Shown here: piece by piece, positions 1 through 7,950 of the stretch
Position numbering within the stretch: the first letter of the stretch is position 1
Layout of the letters: every line of letters starts with the position of its first letter
Assembly: GCF_028898845.1 (NCBI RefSeq)
Contig: NZ_CP118574.1
Location: 1,116,001 to 1,180,000 of the forward strand
Reading direction: 5' to 3'
Length of the DNA: 64,000 nucleotides
Source: Streptomyces sp. WZ-12
GTDB lineage: Bacteria; Actinomycetota; Actinomycetes; Streptomycetales; Streptomycetaceae
Translations under genes and position numbers: made by a program
The notes under the pieces: generated by a model
What the model was told of the DNA's origin: nothing
The model's database searches: none
What the model saw: only the letters and a program-made list of their open reading frames with translations

Positions 1-389
1 CCCCCGCCCCCAAGGCCGCCCCGCCCGGTCATCCCTCCCGCACACGCGTGTGCGTCCCCTCCCCTCGCCGGTCCGTCCGCGTTGACCCACCCAACGGGAC
101 CGTCGGGGAACCGTGGAGGAGCCCCGGCTCCTCCGTGGGGCGCACGACCACGGTTCCCTCGTGAGTCCATGCGCCCCGTTTAGGCCCGCTGTCGCGGCGG
201 GTACGTTTCGTTACGCACGGCAACTCACGGGGTCGCAGGAGTTCCGCCTCGGGAGCCCGGTTCAGGAGTTCGCCCCGGGAGGGCGGCGGATCCGTGCGCG
301 CGAGCTGCGACCGGGTCTCGACACGGGGCGCTGGGCGGACCGCGGCGACCAACTGTGCTTTCTCTACGGGGAGATGAGGGGAGATCACC
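1..389. other. Non-coding leader region before the SDR gene
   Basis: I see no convincing gene here. A perfect 16-bp palindrome (CGCACACGCGTGTGCG) lies at 39-54. Positions 106-116 (GGGAACCGTGG) are fully complementary to 148-158. Between them is a second hairpin, GGAGGAGCC at 115-123 pairing with GGCTCCTCC at 126-134. This could be the terminator of a gene to the left of the window or a structured 5' leader for the SDR gene. No U-tract follows it. Confidence 0.4.
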
Positions 390-1181
390 TTGGCTGACCG
401 ACCCTATCCGTACCGCACCGCGCTGATCACCGGCGCCTCCAGCGGCATCGGCGCGGCCCTGGCCCGGCGCCTGGCGGCCCAGGGCGTCTCCCTGGTGCTC
501 GTCGCCCGGCGGGCGGCGCGCCTGCGGGAGCTCGCGGAGGAGCTGCACCGCGCGCACGGCGTCGAAGTGGAGGCGCTGCCCGCGGACCTGACCGACCCCG
601 AGCAGCTCCGACGGGTGGAGGCCCGCCTCACCGACCCGGACAAGCCGATCGAACTCCTGGTCAACAACGCCGGTTCCGGCGCGGCCGGGGTCTTCGCCCA
701 CCTCCCGGTGGACGGCGAGGAGGCCACGGTGCGGCTCAACAGCCAGGCTCCGGTGCGGCTCACCCGGGCCGTCCTGCCGCGCCTGCGCATGGCGGGCCGC
801 GGCGGCATCCTCAACGTCTCGTCCATGAGCGGCCAGTTGCCCTCGCCCTCGCTCGCCACCTCCGCCGCGACCGAGGCGTTCCTCACCCACTTCTCGCAGA
901 ACCTCGCCATCGAGAACCGCGGCTCGGGGGTCCATGTCACCGCGCTGGTGCCGGGCCTGACCAAGACCGACTACTTCGCCGCGAACGACTTCGGGCCCGC
1001 GCCGATGCCGAAATTCCTGTGGTTGGGCGCGGACCAGGTGGCCGCCGCCGGTTTGAAGGCGGTCGCGGCCGGCAGTCGGCGCTGCGTGCCCGGGTTCCCC
1101 TACAAGCTCGCGAGCGTGCTGCTCTCCTTCACCCCGCCGCCGCTCAAGCGGGCTCTCGGGCGGTACGTGTGGCGTCGGTGA
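390..1181 (+). CDS. SDR-family protein lacking the catalytic Tyr/Lys
   Basis: The 263-residue protein has a classical short-chain dehydrogenase fold. The cofactor motif TGASSGIG is at residues 14-21 and NNAG is near 92-95. The serine-containing strand (NVSSMSG) is present. The expected catalytic YxxxK is replaced: the aligned stretch reads S154-L-A-T-S158, so both Tyr and Lys are Ser. The enzyme may therefore not be a normal NAD(P)-dependent oxidoreductase and may instead bind nucleotide or act as a partner. Translation starts at TTG, chosen because GAGGGGAG precedes it at the right distance and the fold begins about ten residues later. The gene stands alone, convergent with the ATP-grasp gene. 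Confidence 0.85.
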   Translation: MADRPYPYRTALITGASSGIGAALARRLAAQGVSLVLVARRAARLRELAEELHRAHGVEVEALPADLTDPEQLRRVEARLTDPDKPIELLVNNAGSGAAGVFAHLPVDGEEATVRLNSQAPVRLTRAVLPRLRMAGRGGILNVSSMSGQLPSPSLATSAATEAFLTHFSQNLAIENRGSGVHVTALVPGLTKTDYFAANDFGPAPMPKFLWLGADQVAAAGLKAVAAGSRRCVPGFPYKLASVLLSFTPPPLKRALGRYVWRR

Positions 1182-1239
1182 CGGTGCGGGCGGTGGGCGC
1201 CCGATATCCCACCGGGGACCAGGCACCTGAACCGCCGTC

Positions 1240-2169
1240 CTACGCCTCGGCGTTGATGCCGGCCAGCAGCCTGTCGACGTAGGCGGTGAGGGCGGGCAGC
1301 ACCGTGGTCATGCGGGGGCGCCAGCCGGGGACGGCGTTGACCTCGCAGAGGGTGTGGCCACCGTCGGCGGTGAAGAGCAGGTCGACCCCGGCGATGCTCA
1401 GGCCGAGCGCCGCGGCGGCGCGGACCGCCAGGGCCTCCGCCTCCGGGTAGCGGCCCAGGCAGAGTTCCGCGGTGGCACCCCGGGCGAGGTTGGAGGCCAG
1501 GGAGCCGTCGCGCGAGCTGCGGATCTGGGCCGCGACCGGCTCGCCGTCCACGATGAACACCCGTAGGTCCCGCCCGTGGGAGGGGGCGACGTATTCCTGG
1601 AGGATCAGCGGCACCTCCTCGGCCAGGCTGCCCGCCACCGCCCGCAGCAGGTCGGTGTTCGGGGCCAGGAACACCCCTCTTCCGTTGCGCCCGTTGACCG
1701 ACTTCACCACGCACGGGGCCACCACCTCGGGGCTGCGCACCACGCCGGCGAACGGCGCCGTGGCGTACGACAGGGAGTCGGGCACCGGCAGTCCGGCCGC
1801 GGCCAGTTCCTGCAACTGCCACATCTTGTTGCCGCACCGCTGGTGGGAGTCGGCCGAGTTGACCAGTACCGCGCCCATCCGTTCCAAGTGCCGGAGCAGG
1901 GTGAACTCGCGGTGCTGCGTCATGGTGCCTGGTGTCTGTCGCACCAGGACGACCTTGGGCGGCGGGACGTCCAGGCCCCCGAGGGTCTGGAGCACCAAGC
2001 GGCCGTCCCGCACGCCGAAGAGGAGTTCGTTGGAGTGCCAGACGGCGAAGCGCGGGCCGTACGCCCGCTGCAGCGCCGCGGCCAGCACGCGGGTGGCCTT
2101 CATCAGGGGCACCGGGTGCTCCCGTACCAACACCCACACCTCGGCGGGCGCTTCGATCGCCGACGACAT
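1240..2169 (-). CDS. ATP-grasp (RimK-like) carboxylate-amine ligase
   Basis: This 309-residue protein resembles RimK-type ATP-grasp enzymes, which use ATP to make an acyl-phosphate and join it to an amine or thiol. An N-terminal pre-ATP-grasp domain (residues 1-100) contains HREFTLLRHLERMGA. The ATP-grasp core follows, with the adenine-binding lysine in CVVKSVNGRNGRGVF, the strand LILQEYV, the basic patch DLRVFIVDGE, and the metal-binding end GVDLLF...CEVNAVPG. Only one Asp/Glu-Asn metal-binding end is seen, as is normal. The start has GGGAGAGGAG upstream. The substrate cannot be read from the sequence. It could add an amino acid to a small molecule or carrier protein, but no LysW-like carrier was seen nearby. 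Confidence 0.8.
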   Translation of the reverse strand: MSSAIEAPAEVWVLVREHPVPLMKATRVLAAALQRAYGPRFAVWHSNELLFGVRDGRLVLQTLGGLDVPPPKVVLVRQTPGTMTQHREFTLLRHLERMGAVLVNSADSHQRCGNKMWQLQELAAAGLPVPDSLSYATAPFAGVVRSPEVVAPCVVKSVNGRNGRGVFLAPNTDLLRAVAGSLAEEVPLILQEYVAPSHGRDLRVFIVDGEPVAAQIRSSRDGSLASNLARGATAELCLGRYPEAEALAVRAAAALGLSIAGVDLLFTADGGHTLCEVNAVPGWRPRMTTVLPALTAYVDRLLAGINAEA

Positions 2170-2423
2170 CCCAGGCTCCTCTCCCCGGCCTCAGCGCCGG
2201 CGCTCCGACGCCCTGGCGATCCTAGAGGGTTCGCCGGGGCGCGGTCAGGCGCCCACGTGCAGCCGGGGACGGTCCGCAACAGGCCGGGGAGCCTCGTCGA
2301 AGCAGCGCCCGCACGCCCGCCCGGCGGGTCGGATCGGCCGGCGCGGTGAGGGCCTCGGAAAGCGGCACCGAGGAGGGCCGCCGGGGCGCGGGTGTCTGTG
2401 CCAGGCATCCGGGCCGGGGGACG

Positions 2424-3590
2424 TCAGGCGTCCAGGCCGCCGCGGCGCACCAACTGACGGGCGATGACGTTGCGTTGGATTTCGTTGGTGCCCTCACCCA
2501 CGATCATCAGGGGGGCGTCGCGGAAGTAGCGCTCCACGTCGAACTCGGTGGAGTAGCCGTAACCACCGTGGATGCGCACCGCGTTGACGGCGATCTCCAG
2601 GGCCGTTTCGGAGGCGAACAGCTTGGCCATCCCGGCCTCCATGTCCACCCGCCGGCCGGCGTCGGCCTCGCGGGCCGCGTACAGGGTGAGCTGGCGGGCG
2701 GCGGTCAGCGAAGTGGCCATGTCGGCGAGGTAGTTGCCGATGGACTGGTGCTGCCAGATCGGTTTGCCGAACGACTCCCGCCGCTGGGCGTAGGCGAGGG
2801 CGTCCTCCAGCGCCGCCCGACCGACGCCGAGCGCGCGGGCGGCGACCTGGAGCCGGCCGGTCTCCAGTCCCTTCATCATCTGCCCGAACCCCTCCCCCTC
2901 GACGCCGCCCAACACGGCGTCGGCCGGCGCCCGGTAGTCCTCGAAGGCCAGCTCGCAGCTCTCCACCCCCTTGTAGCCCAGCTTGGGCAGGTCGCGGGAG
3001 ACGGTGAGACCGGGGCCGGGTTCGCCGAGGAGGACGGAGATGCCGCGGTGCGCGGGCTGGGCGCGCGGGTCGGTCTTGCAGAGAAGGGCGATGAGTTGGG
3101 AGTGCCGGGAGTTGGTGATCCAGGTCTTCACCCCGTTGACCAGGTAGGCGTCGCCGTCCTTGCGGGCGACGGTGCGGAGGGCCTGGAGGTCGGAGCCGCC
3201 GCCCGGTTCGGTCAGGGCCATGGTCGCGCGGATCTCGCCGGTGGCCATCCGCGGCAGATAGCGGCGCCGTTGCCGCTCGGTGCCGTAGTGCAGCAGCAGC
3301 TTGGCGACGACGGTGTGGCCGCCCATCGCGCCGGCCAAACTCATCCATCCGCGGGCGAGTTCCTCGGTGACCAGGACGTAGCAGGGGGTGGAGACCGGGG
3401 TGCCGCCGTACTCCTCGGGGACGGCCAGGCCGAAGACGCCGAGCCGCTTCATCCGCTCGATCAGGGCCTCTGGGTAGGTGTTGGTGTGCTCCAGTTCCCG
3501 GACGACGGGCTTGACGTCCTTGGTGACGAAGTCGCGCACCGTGCGGACGACGGACCGCTCGTCCTCGGGGAGTGCGTCGAGCGTGCTCAT
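2424..3590 (-). CDS. Acyl-CoA dehydrogenase
   Basis: This 388-residue FAD flavoprotein of the acyl-CoA dehydrogenase family oxidises an acyl-CoA to the 2,3-enoyl-CoA. Visible landmarks are the N-terminal helical domain (VRTVRDFVTKDV), the FAD/substrate loop MALTEPGGGSD, the strand TWITNSRHS, and the C-terminal catalytic signature GEGTNEIQRNVIARQL, whose Glu is the usual catalytic base. The open frame extends 53 codons further upstream, but that stretch is Pro/Thr-rich and GAGGAG lies just before this ATG, so this start is preferred. It is divergent from the hotdog dehydratase gene, with 161 bp between the two starts. The pair could act on one CoA thioester, but the chain is not identifiable. 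Confidence 0.9.
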   Translation of the reverse strand: MSTLDALPEDERSVVRTVRDFVTKDVKPVVRELEHTNTYPEALIERMKRLGVFGLAVPEEYGGTPVSTPCYVLVTEELARGWMSLAGAMGGHTVVAKLLLHYGTERQRRRYLPRMATGEIRATMALTEPGGGSDLQALRTVARKDGDAYLVNGVKTWITNSRHSQLIALLCKTDPRAQPAHRGISVLLGEPGPGLTVSRDLPKLGYKGVESCELAFEDYRAPADAVLGGVEGEGFGQMMKGLETGRLQVAARALGVGRAALEDALAYAQRRESFGKPIWQHQSIGNYLADMATSLTAARQLTLYAAREADAGRRVDMEAGMAKLFASETALEIAVNAVRIHGGYGYSTEFDVERYFRDAPLMIVGEGTNEIQRNVIARQLVRRGGLDA

Positions 3591-3751
3591 GGGGTGCTCC
3601 TCGTCAACGGGCGGTGGGCAACGGGTGTTGGGGCGGGGGCGGGGCGTCGCCGGGCACGGGGCGGATGGTGGAGGGTGGGTGGTGGTCGGGTCGGTGGTCC
3701 GCCCCGTCCGGTTGATCACCAGCGTGCCGTGCCCTGTGGAAGGACGCAACG

Positions 3752-4624
3752 ATGCCCACTGCCCAGTCCCCGTTCGGCCCCGCCCTGGATGCCTGGCGGC
3801 CGGAGCCCGTCACCACCGAGGACCCGCTGCCGCCCGGGCCGGTCGAGGCGGTGTCGGCACTCCTCGACCTGCCCGAACCGGCCGCCGCCACCGGCGGTCC
3901 GCTGCCGCCGCTGTGGCAGTGGTTCTACTTCCTGCACTGGCCCGCCCAGCGTGCGCTCAGCGCCGACGGGCACCCGCACGACGAGCGCTTCCTGCCGCCC
4001 GTCCCGGACCGGCAGCGGATGTTCGCCGGCGGGCGCTGCGAGTTCGTCGAGCCGCTGCGCCTGGGCCGGCCCGCCACCTGCGTCGGCAGTCTGGGCGCGG
4101 TGACGCCCAAGCGGGGCCGCACCGGCGAGATGCTGTTCGTCACCGAGCGCCGGGAGTACCGCCAGGACGGGCGCCGCTGCCTGGTCGAGGAGCAGGACTA
4201 CGTCTACCGCTCGGGCCGCACCGCCGACCCGGGACTCCCCACCACGCTCGACGCGCGGGGCGCCCCCACGGCCGAGGACCCCTGGCAACTGCCCCTCCAA
4301 CCCGACCCGACGCTGCTGTTCCGCTTCAGCGCGCTCACCGCCAACACCCATCGCATCCACTACGACGCGCCCTACTGCCGCGCCGCGGAGGGGTATCCGG
4401 GCCTGGTCGTGCACGGCCCGCTGCTGGCCCTGCTGATGCTCGAACTCGTCCGCCGCAACGCCCCCGAACGCCGGGTGCGCGCACTGGCGTACCGACTGCG
4501 GCGCCCGGTGTTCGCGGGCGAGCGCCTGCTGGCCGCCGGTACCGCCTCGGGCGGGCGGGCCGGCCTGCGCATCGCCACCCACCGGGAGACGGGCCACGCG
4601 ACCGGCGAGGTGACGTTCGACTGA
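3752..4624 (+). CDS. FAS1-like / MaoC hotdog dehydratase
   Basis: This 290-residue protein has two hotdog halves. The first (WQWFYFLHWP, then FAGGRCEFVEPLRLG) matches the FAS1-like dehydratase domain found in mesaconyl-CoA hydratases and HTD2-type 3-hydroxyacyl dehydratases. The second carries a MaoC-like hydratase signature, TANTHRIHYDAPYCR, followed by PGLVVHGPLLALLML. It should hydrate or dehydrate a 3-hydroxyacyl or C4/C5 dicarboxyl CoA thioester in the cytoplasm. The divergent acyl-CoA dehydrogenase is its likely partner. The ATG at 3752 has AAGGA at a usual distance. Its stop codon lies inside a perfect hairpin shared with the convergent gene. Confidence 0.82.
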   Translation: MPTAQSPFGPALDAWRPEPVTTEDPLPPGPVEAVSALLDLPEPAAATGGPLPPLWQWFYFLHWPAQRALSADGHPHDERFLPPVPDRQRMFAGGRCEFVEPLRLGRPATCVGSLGAVTPKRGRTGEMLFVTERREYRQDGRRCLVEEQDYVYRSGRTADPGLPTTLDARGAPTAEDPWQLPLQPDPTLLFRFSALTANTHRIHYDAPYCRAAEGYPGLVVHGPLLALLMLELVRRNAPERRVRALAYRLRRPVFAGERLLAAGTASGGRAGLRIATHRETGHATGEVTFD

Positions 4625-4663
4625 GCGGCCGGGGCCGGCCGACGGGCCGGCCCCGGCCGCTCA
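4622..4663. terminator. Perfect bidirectional hairpin embracing two stop codons
   Basis: Positions 4622-4640 are fully complementary to 4645-4663, giving a 19-bp GC-rich stem with loop GACG. The base of the stem is the TGA stop of the plus-strand dehydratase paired with the stop of the minus-strand glycosyltransferase-like gene. It would fold identically in both transcripts. No U-tract is present, as is common for actinomycete terminators. Confidence 0.8.
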
Positions 4664-6469
4664 TACCTCCAGGGCGAAGTGGATGCCCTCGTAGGCGAGC
4701 CATTGGGCGTGGGTGTGCAGCCCGTAGCGGAGGTCGGTGGTGGGTTTCCAACCGGGCGGGGGCGCGGGCCAGTTGAGGGGGTCGGGCGTGGTGCGGGGGG
4801 TGGTCGGTTCCGGTGGGGTAAGGGGGACCGGGCGGACGGCGGCGCGGACCGCCTCGGCCAGTTCGGTGGCGGTCAGGGGGGCGTCCGCCACTCCGGTCAC
4901 CGGGTCCGTGGGCGGGGTGCGGAGCAGCGTGGACAGGGCGGTGACCAGGTCGCGGGTGTGCAGGGGGCGCAGCGTCCCGGTGGGGTCGTCGAGGGTCAGC
5001 GGGTGGCTGCGCAGGGCGTCCCAGACCAGGCGGCCGATGCGCGAGTCGGGCGGGCAGCCGGGACCGTAGAGGTCGCCGAGGCGGAGGGTGAAGTCCGTTG
5101 CGCTGCCCGGGATGTGCAGGGTGAGGGTGGAGGGTTGGTCGAGGGCGGTGAGGTCCAGGAGGGCGGTGGCGGGGCGGTCGGGCGGGAGGTGGGTGAGGAG
5201 GGTGACGGGGTGTCCGGCGTCCCGCAGGCCGCGGACCAGGTGTTCGCCGAGCGGGGTGCCGGCGCCCAGGACGGCGACGTGGGGGTGGTCGGTGCGAGGG
5301 GGGTCGGTCGGGCGGGGGTCGGCCGCGGGCGCGGCGGCCCGGCGGGGCCGGCGGAGGCGCCCGGCCGCCTCGTGGCCCGCCTCCAGCCCGGCCGCGGTGA
5401 TCCGGGCCAACTCGTCCCGCTGTGCGGCGATCCGGTCCTCGCCCTGGGCGTGACTGATGCCTCCGGGGCCGACGGTGGCGAGCGCCTCGGCGAGCACGGC
5501 GGGGTCCGGCGCGGGGTCCGGGGCGGCGTCGTCCCCGGGGGCCGGATCGCAGCGGAGGCCGTCCCTGCGGTGGACGAAGCCCATCGTGAAGGCGGTGAGC
5601 CAGGCGCCCTCGGCCGCCTCGGGGGTGGTGGCTTCGGCCATCCGCACGATGGCCGGTTGCCGTCTTTCCACGCGGATGCCGGAGCCCTCCAGGTACTGCG
5701 CGCAGTCGAGGTGGAGCCAGTGGCCGGAACCGGCCCCCCAAGTCCCTTGGAGCGCGGCCCCGTTCGACGGGTCGTCGACGCGTACCGCGCACTGCGCCAC
5801 GCCCTGCTTGAAGAACGGGAGGACCCGCAGCCCGGTGAGCCGGGCCGCCTCGCGGCCGGGGGCGTCGTGCGGCAGAAAGCACACCGAACGGCGCGGCCCG
5901 CGGAAGGCATTGCCGGAGATGCTGCCGTGGTCCTCGTGTTCGGCGAGGCTGGGCACCGAAACGTACGCCGGGATTTTCTGTGCCCGTAAGTAGCGGTTCA
6001 TGAGGATGTCGTCGGGCCAGCCGTCGAGATGGCGGCGGCCGAAAGCGGCGAATCCGGCGGCGACTTCCCTGGGGAGAATGATGGCCACACAGGGAAAGTA
6101 CTCATTGACCGCGCCGACCCACCGGGCCCCGGCCATGGCGCCGAATCGCACCGCGGCGCCGTTCCGGGAGTCCCAGAGCGCGAAGAGCGCGAGGGCGGCG
6201 TCGGGCATCGCGGAAATCGCCTGCCGGGCGCGGGCGAAGAAGCCATCCGAGAGGATCATGTCGTCCTGGACGACGAGTTGGTGGGTGGCGCTCTCCTCGA
6301 TCGCCTCCCATGCGCACAGCGCGGTCCGCAATACGGACGGTTTACCGGCCGGGTCGGGGTCCATGACGACGCGCAGGGCGCCCGGTGGGGCGGAACTGGC
6401 GAGCCGTTCCGCGGCCGTGCGGCGTTTGGGATGGGTCATCACGGCCCCGCTCAACCGATAACGCGTCAT
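4661..6469 (-). CDS. Glycosyltransferase-like protein fused to a short Rossmann domain (TTA codon)
   Basis: This 602-residue protein has two parts. Residues 1 to about 430 are homologous along their length to the protein at 18832-19965. Both begin with (S)xAVMTHP, followed by DPDPxGxPSxLRTAL, then HxLVVQDD, a DD pair resembling a glycosyltransferase DXD, and later SVPSLAEHE / SVPSVVEHI. The C-terminal 170 residues begin with HVAVLGAGTPLGEHLV, an NAD-binding GxxGxxG strand, and contain RLGDLYGPG and LHTRDL as in sugar epimerases. The stretch that would hold YxxxK is missing, so this domain is probably non-catalytic. A TTA leucine codon at 5987-5989 (NRYLRAQ) suggests bldA control. The ATG follows GGAGGAATTG. 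Sugar transfer is inferred, not proven. Confidence 0.7.
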   Translation of the reverse strand: MTRYRLSGAVMTHPKRRTAAERLASSAPPGALRVVMDPDPAGKPSVLRTALCAWEAIEESATHQLVVQDDMILSDGFFARARQAISAMPDAALALFALWDSRNGAAVRFGAMAGARWVGAVNEYFPCVAIILPREVAAGFAAFGRRHLDGWPDDILMNRYLRAQKIPAYVSVPSLAEHEDHGSISGNAFRGPRRSVCFLPHDAPGREAARLTGLRVLPFFKQGVAQCAVRVDDPSNGAALQGTWGAGSGHWLHLDCAQYLEGSGIRVERRQPAIVRMAEATTPEAAEGAWLTAFTMGFVHRRDGLRCDPAPGDDAAPDPAPDPAVLAEALATVGPGGISHAQGEDRIAAQRDELARITAAGLEAGHEAAGRLRRPRRAAAPAADPRPTDPPRTDHPHVAVLGAGTPLGEHLVRGLRDAGHPVTLLTHLPPDRPATALLDLTALDQPSTLTLHIPGSATDFTLRLGDLYGPGCPPDSRIGRLVWDALRSHPLTLDDPTGTLRPLHTRDLVTALSTLLRTPPTDPVTGVADAPLTATELAEAVRAAVRPVPLTPPEPTTPRTTPDPLNWPAPPPGWKPTTDLRYGLHTHAQWLAYEGIHFALEV

Positions 6470-6680
6470 CAATTCCTCCGGTTCTCCGCTTTTCCGGCCC
6501 GTCGGTCTTTTGCGTCGCAGCCGGTCGATCCGGCCACGTGAATCCGGACAGTACGGCGGCCCGCACACGCCCCGCAAGACTGCCGAAATGGCGCTCTGGC
6601 CCTGCCGATTGGCGCCGGACATGCTGACCGCCGGCCCATGTGCGGTCGGCTCGTGCTCCGTTATGCGAAGAGAGGGATCG

Positions 6681-7811
6681 ATGCCCGGAACGCTGAACGG
6701 AAACAGGAACGTCGGGGGGAACGGCAATGCGAGCGGTAATGCGGGTGCCGGTGCGGGGAGTCCGGTGCCCGGGGTGTTGACGGAATCGGTATCGGCGCGG
6801 CTGGAGAAACTCCGGGATTCCCGGGTGGTGGTGACCGGCGGCGCCGGGCTCGTCGGCAGCCGGCTGGTGCGGCTGTTGCGCCGGGCGGAGGCCGAGGTGA
6901 CGATACTGGACCGGCTGGACGCCTATCCGGACGATGCGCACGCCACGCTGTTCGGGGTCGACGGCCTCGGGGCGGATCTGGTGGTCGGGGACATCTGCGA
7001 CCGGGCCGCGGTGCGCCGGGTGCTGGCCGGCGCCGACTACGTGGTGCACGCCGCCGCCTATGCCGATGTCGCCGCCTGCACCCGCCGGCCCGACATCGCC
7101 TTCCGGGCGAACGTCGAGGGCACCCAGGTGGTGTTGGAGGAGGTCGCGGCCTCCGACGTGCGGCGGCTGGTGCTGATCTCGTCGGCGGCGGTGTACGGGA
7201 ACGGCGAACCCGGTGTACGGGGGCCGCAGGTGTTCCGGGAGGACCAGCGGCTGCTGCCGGTTTCGGTGTACGCCAACTCCAAGCTGTGGGCGGAGCACCA
7301 GACCCGGTTGCTGCTGAGCGGCGCGGGCTCCCCGGAGTACGCGGTGTTGCGGTACTTCTCCGTCTACGGCGATCCGCAGGTGCCCAAGCCGGGCAGCCAC
7401 TCGTGGATGGTCGCCTGGCTGTCGATGCAGGCCCGGCTGGGGCGTCCGATGCGGCTCAACGGCGGCGGGGTGCAGGTGCGGGACCTGGTCCACGTCGAGG
7501 ACGTGGCGGCGGCCACCGCGCTGGCCCTGGTGGAGGAGGGGATGGCGGGGGCGACCGTCAACGTCGGTACGGGCGTGCCGACTTCGGTCCGCGAGGTCGG
7601 GCAGTTGATCGCCCGGCACTTCCCGCGGGTGCACTTCCTCACCACGCCACTGCCGGAGGGCGACCCGCTGGGCGGCTACGCGGACACCGAGCAGTGCCGC
7701 GAACTGCTGCGTTGGACACCGGGGATCGACGTGCGGGCGGGCGTGGAGCGGTATGTGCGCTGGCTGACGAGGACCCCGCACGCGGTGCCTGGTTGGCTGA
7801 GCGAAGGGTGA
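6681..7811 (+). CDS. NAD-dependent sugar epimerase/dehydratase (extended SDR)
   Basis: This 376-residue protein is a nucleotide-sugar epimerase/dehydratase-type extended SDR. After a flexible 45-residue Gly/Asn-rich head come VVVTGGAGLVGSRLV (NAD binding), VVHAAAYADV, the SSAAVYG strand, the catalytic YANSK (Y and K of YxxxK), RYFSVYGDPQ and VHVEDVAAA, all as in GalE/RmlB relatives. It should act on an NDP-sugar or sugar-phosphate in the cytoplasm. It is divergent from the glycosyltransferase-like fusion and heads a coupled run with the 43-codon ORF and the GHMP kinase. The ATG at 6681 has AGAGGGA upstream. The head has low complexity and is unusual for the family. Confidence 0.85.
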   Translation: MPGTLNGNRNVGGNGNASGNAGAGAGSPVPGVLTESVSARLEKLRDSRVVVTGGAGLVGSRLVRLLRRAEAEVTILDRLDAYPDDAHATLFGVDGLGADLVVGDICDRAAVRRVLAGADYVVHAAAYADVAACTRRPDIAFRANVEGTQVVLEEVAASDVRRLVLISSAAVYGNGEPGVRGPQVFREDQRLLPVSVYANSKLWAEHQTRLLLSGAGSPEYAVLRYFSVYGDPQVPKPGSHSWMVAWLSMQARLGRPMRLNGGGVQVRDLVHVEDVAAATALALVEEGMAGATVNVGTGVPTSVREVGQLIARHFPRVHFLTTPLPEGDPLGGYADTEQCRELLRWTPGIDVRAGVERYVRWLTRTPHAVPGWLSEG

Positions 7812-7818
7812 CGTGCGG

Positions 7819-7950
7819 GTGAGTCATGTCGGCTCGCACCTCTGGGAGGTGCGGTTCCGGGCGCTCGGTGATCCGCTGCATCCGCCCACCGCTGTGGTCC
7901 CGGAGATGTTCCGGGAGTGCAGCTCGACCGGAAGGTTCCAGGCCCGATGA
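7819..7950 (+). CDS. Small 43-codon ORF coupled between epimerase and kinase
   Basis: A short frame starts at GTG seven bases after the epimerase stop and ends in ATGA, whose ATG is the kinase start. The AAGGG at 7804-7808 is suitably placed as a ribosome binding site. The predicted peptide contains HLWEVRFRALGDPLHPP and PEMFRECSS. I do not recognise it. It could be a real small protein, a translational coupler, or the remnant of a larger gene. The tight spacing on both sides is the main support. Confidence 0.4.
   Translation: MSHVGSHLWEVRFRALGDPLHPPTAVVPEMFRECSSTGRFQAR

Noticed and set aside
4335..5882. 515-codon Arg/Pro-rich frame inside the fused glycosyltransferase gene
   Set aside because: Low-complexity Arg/Pro/His composition and no ribosome binding site; it overlaps the supported gene.
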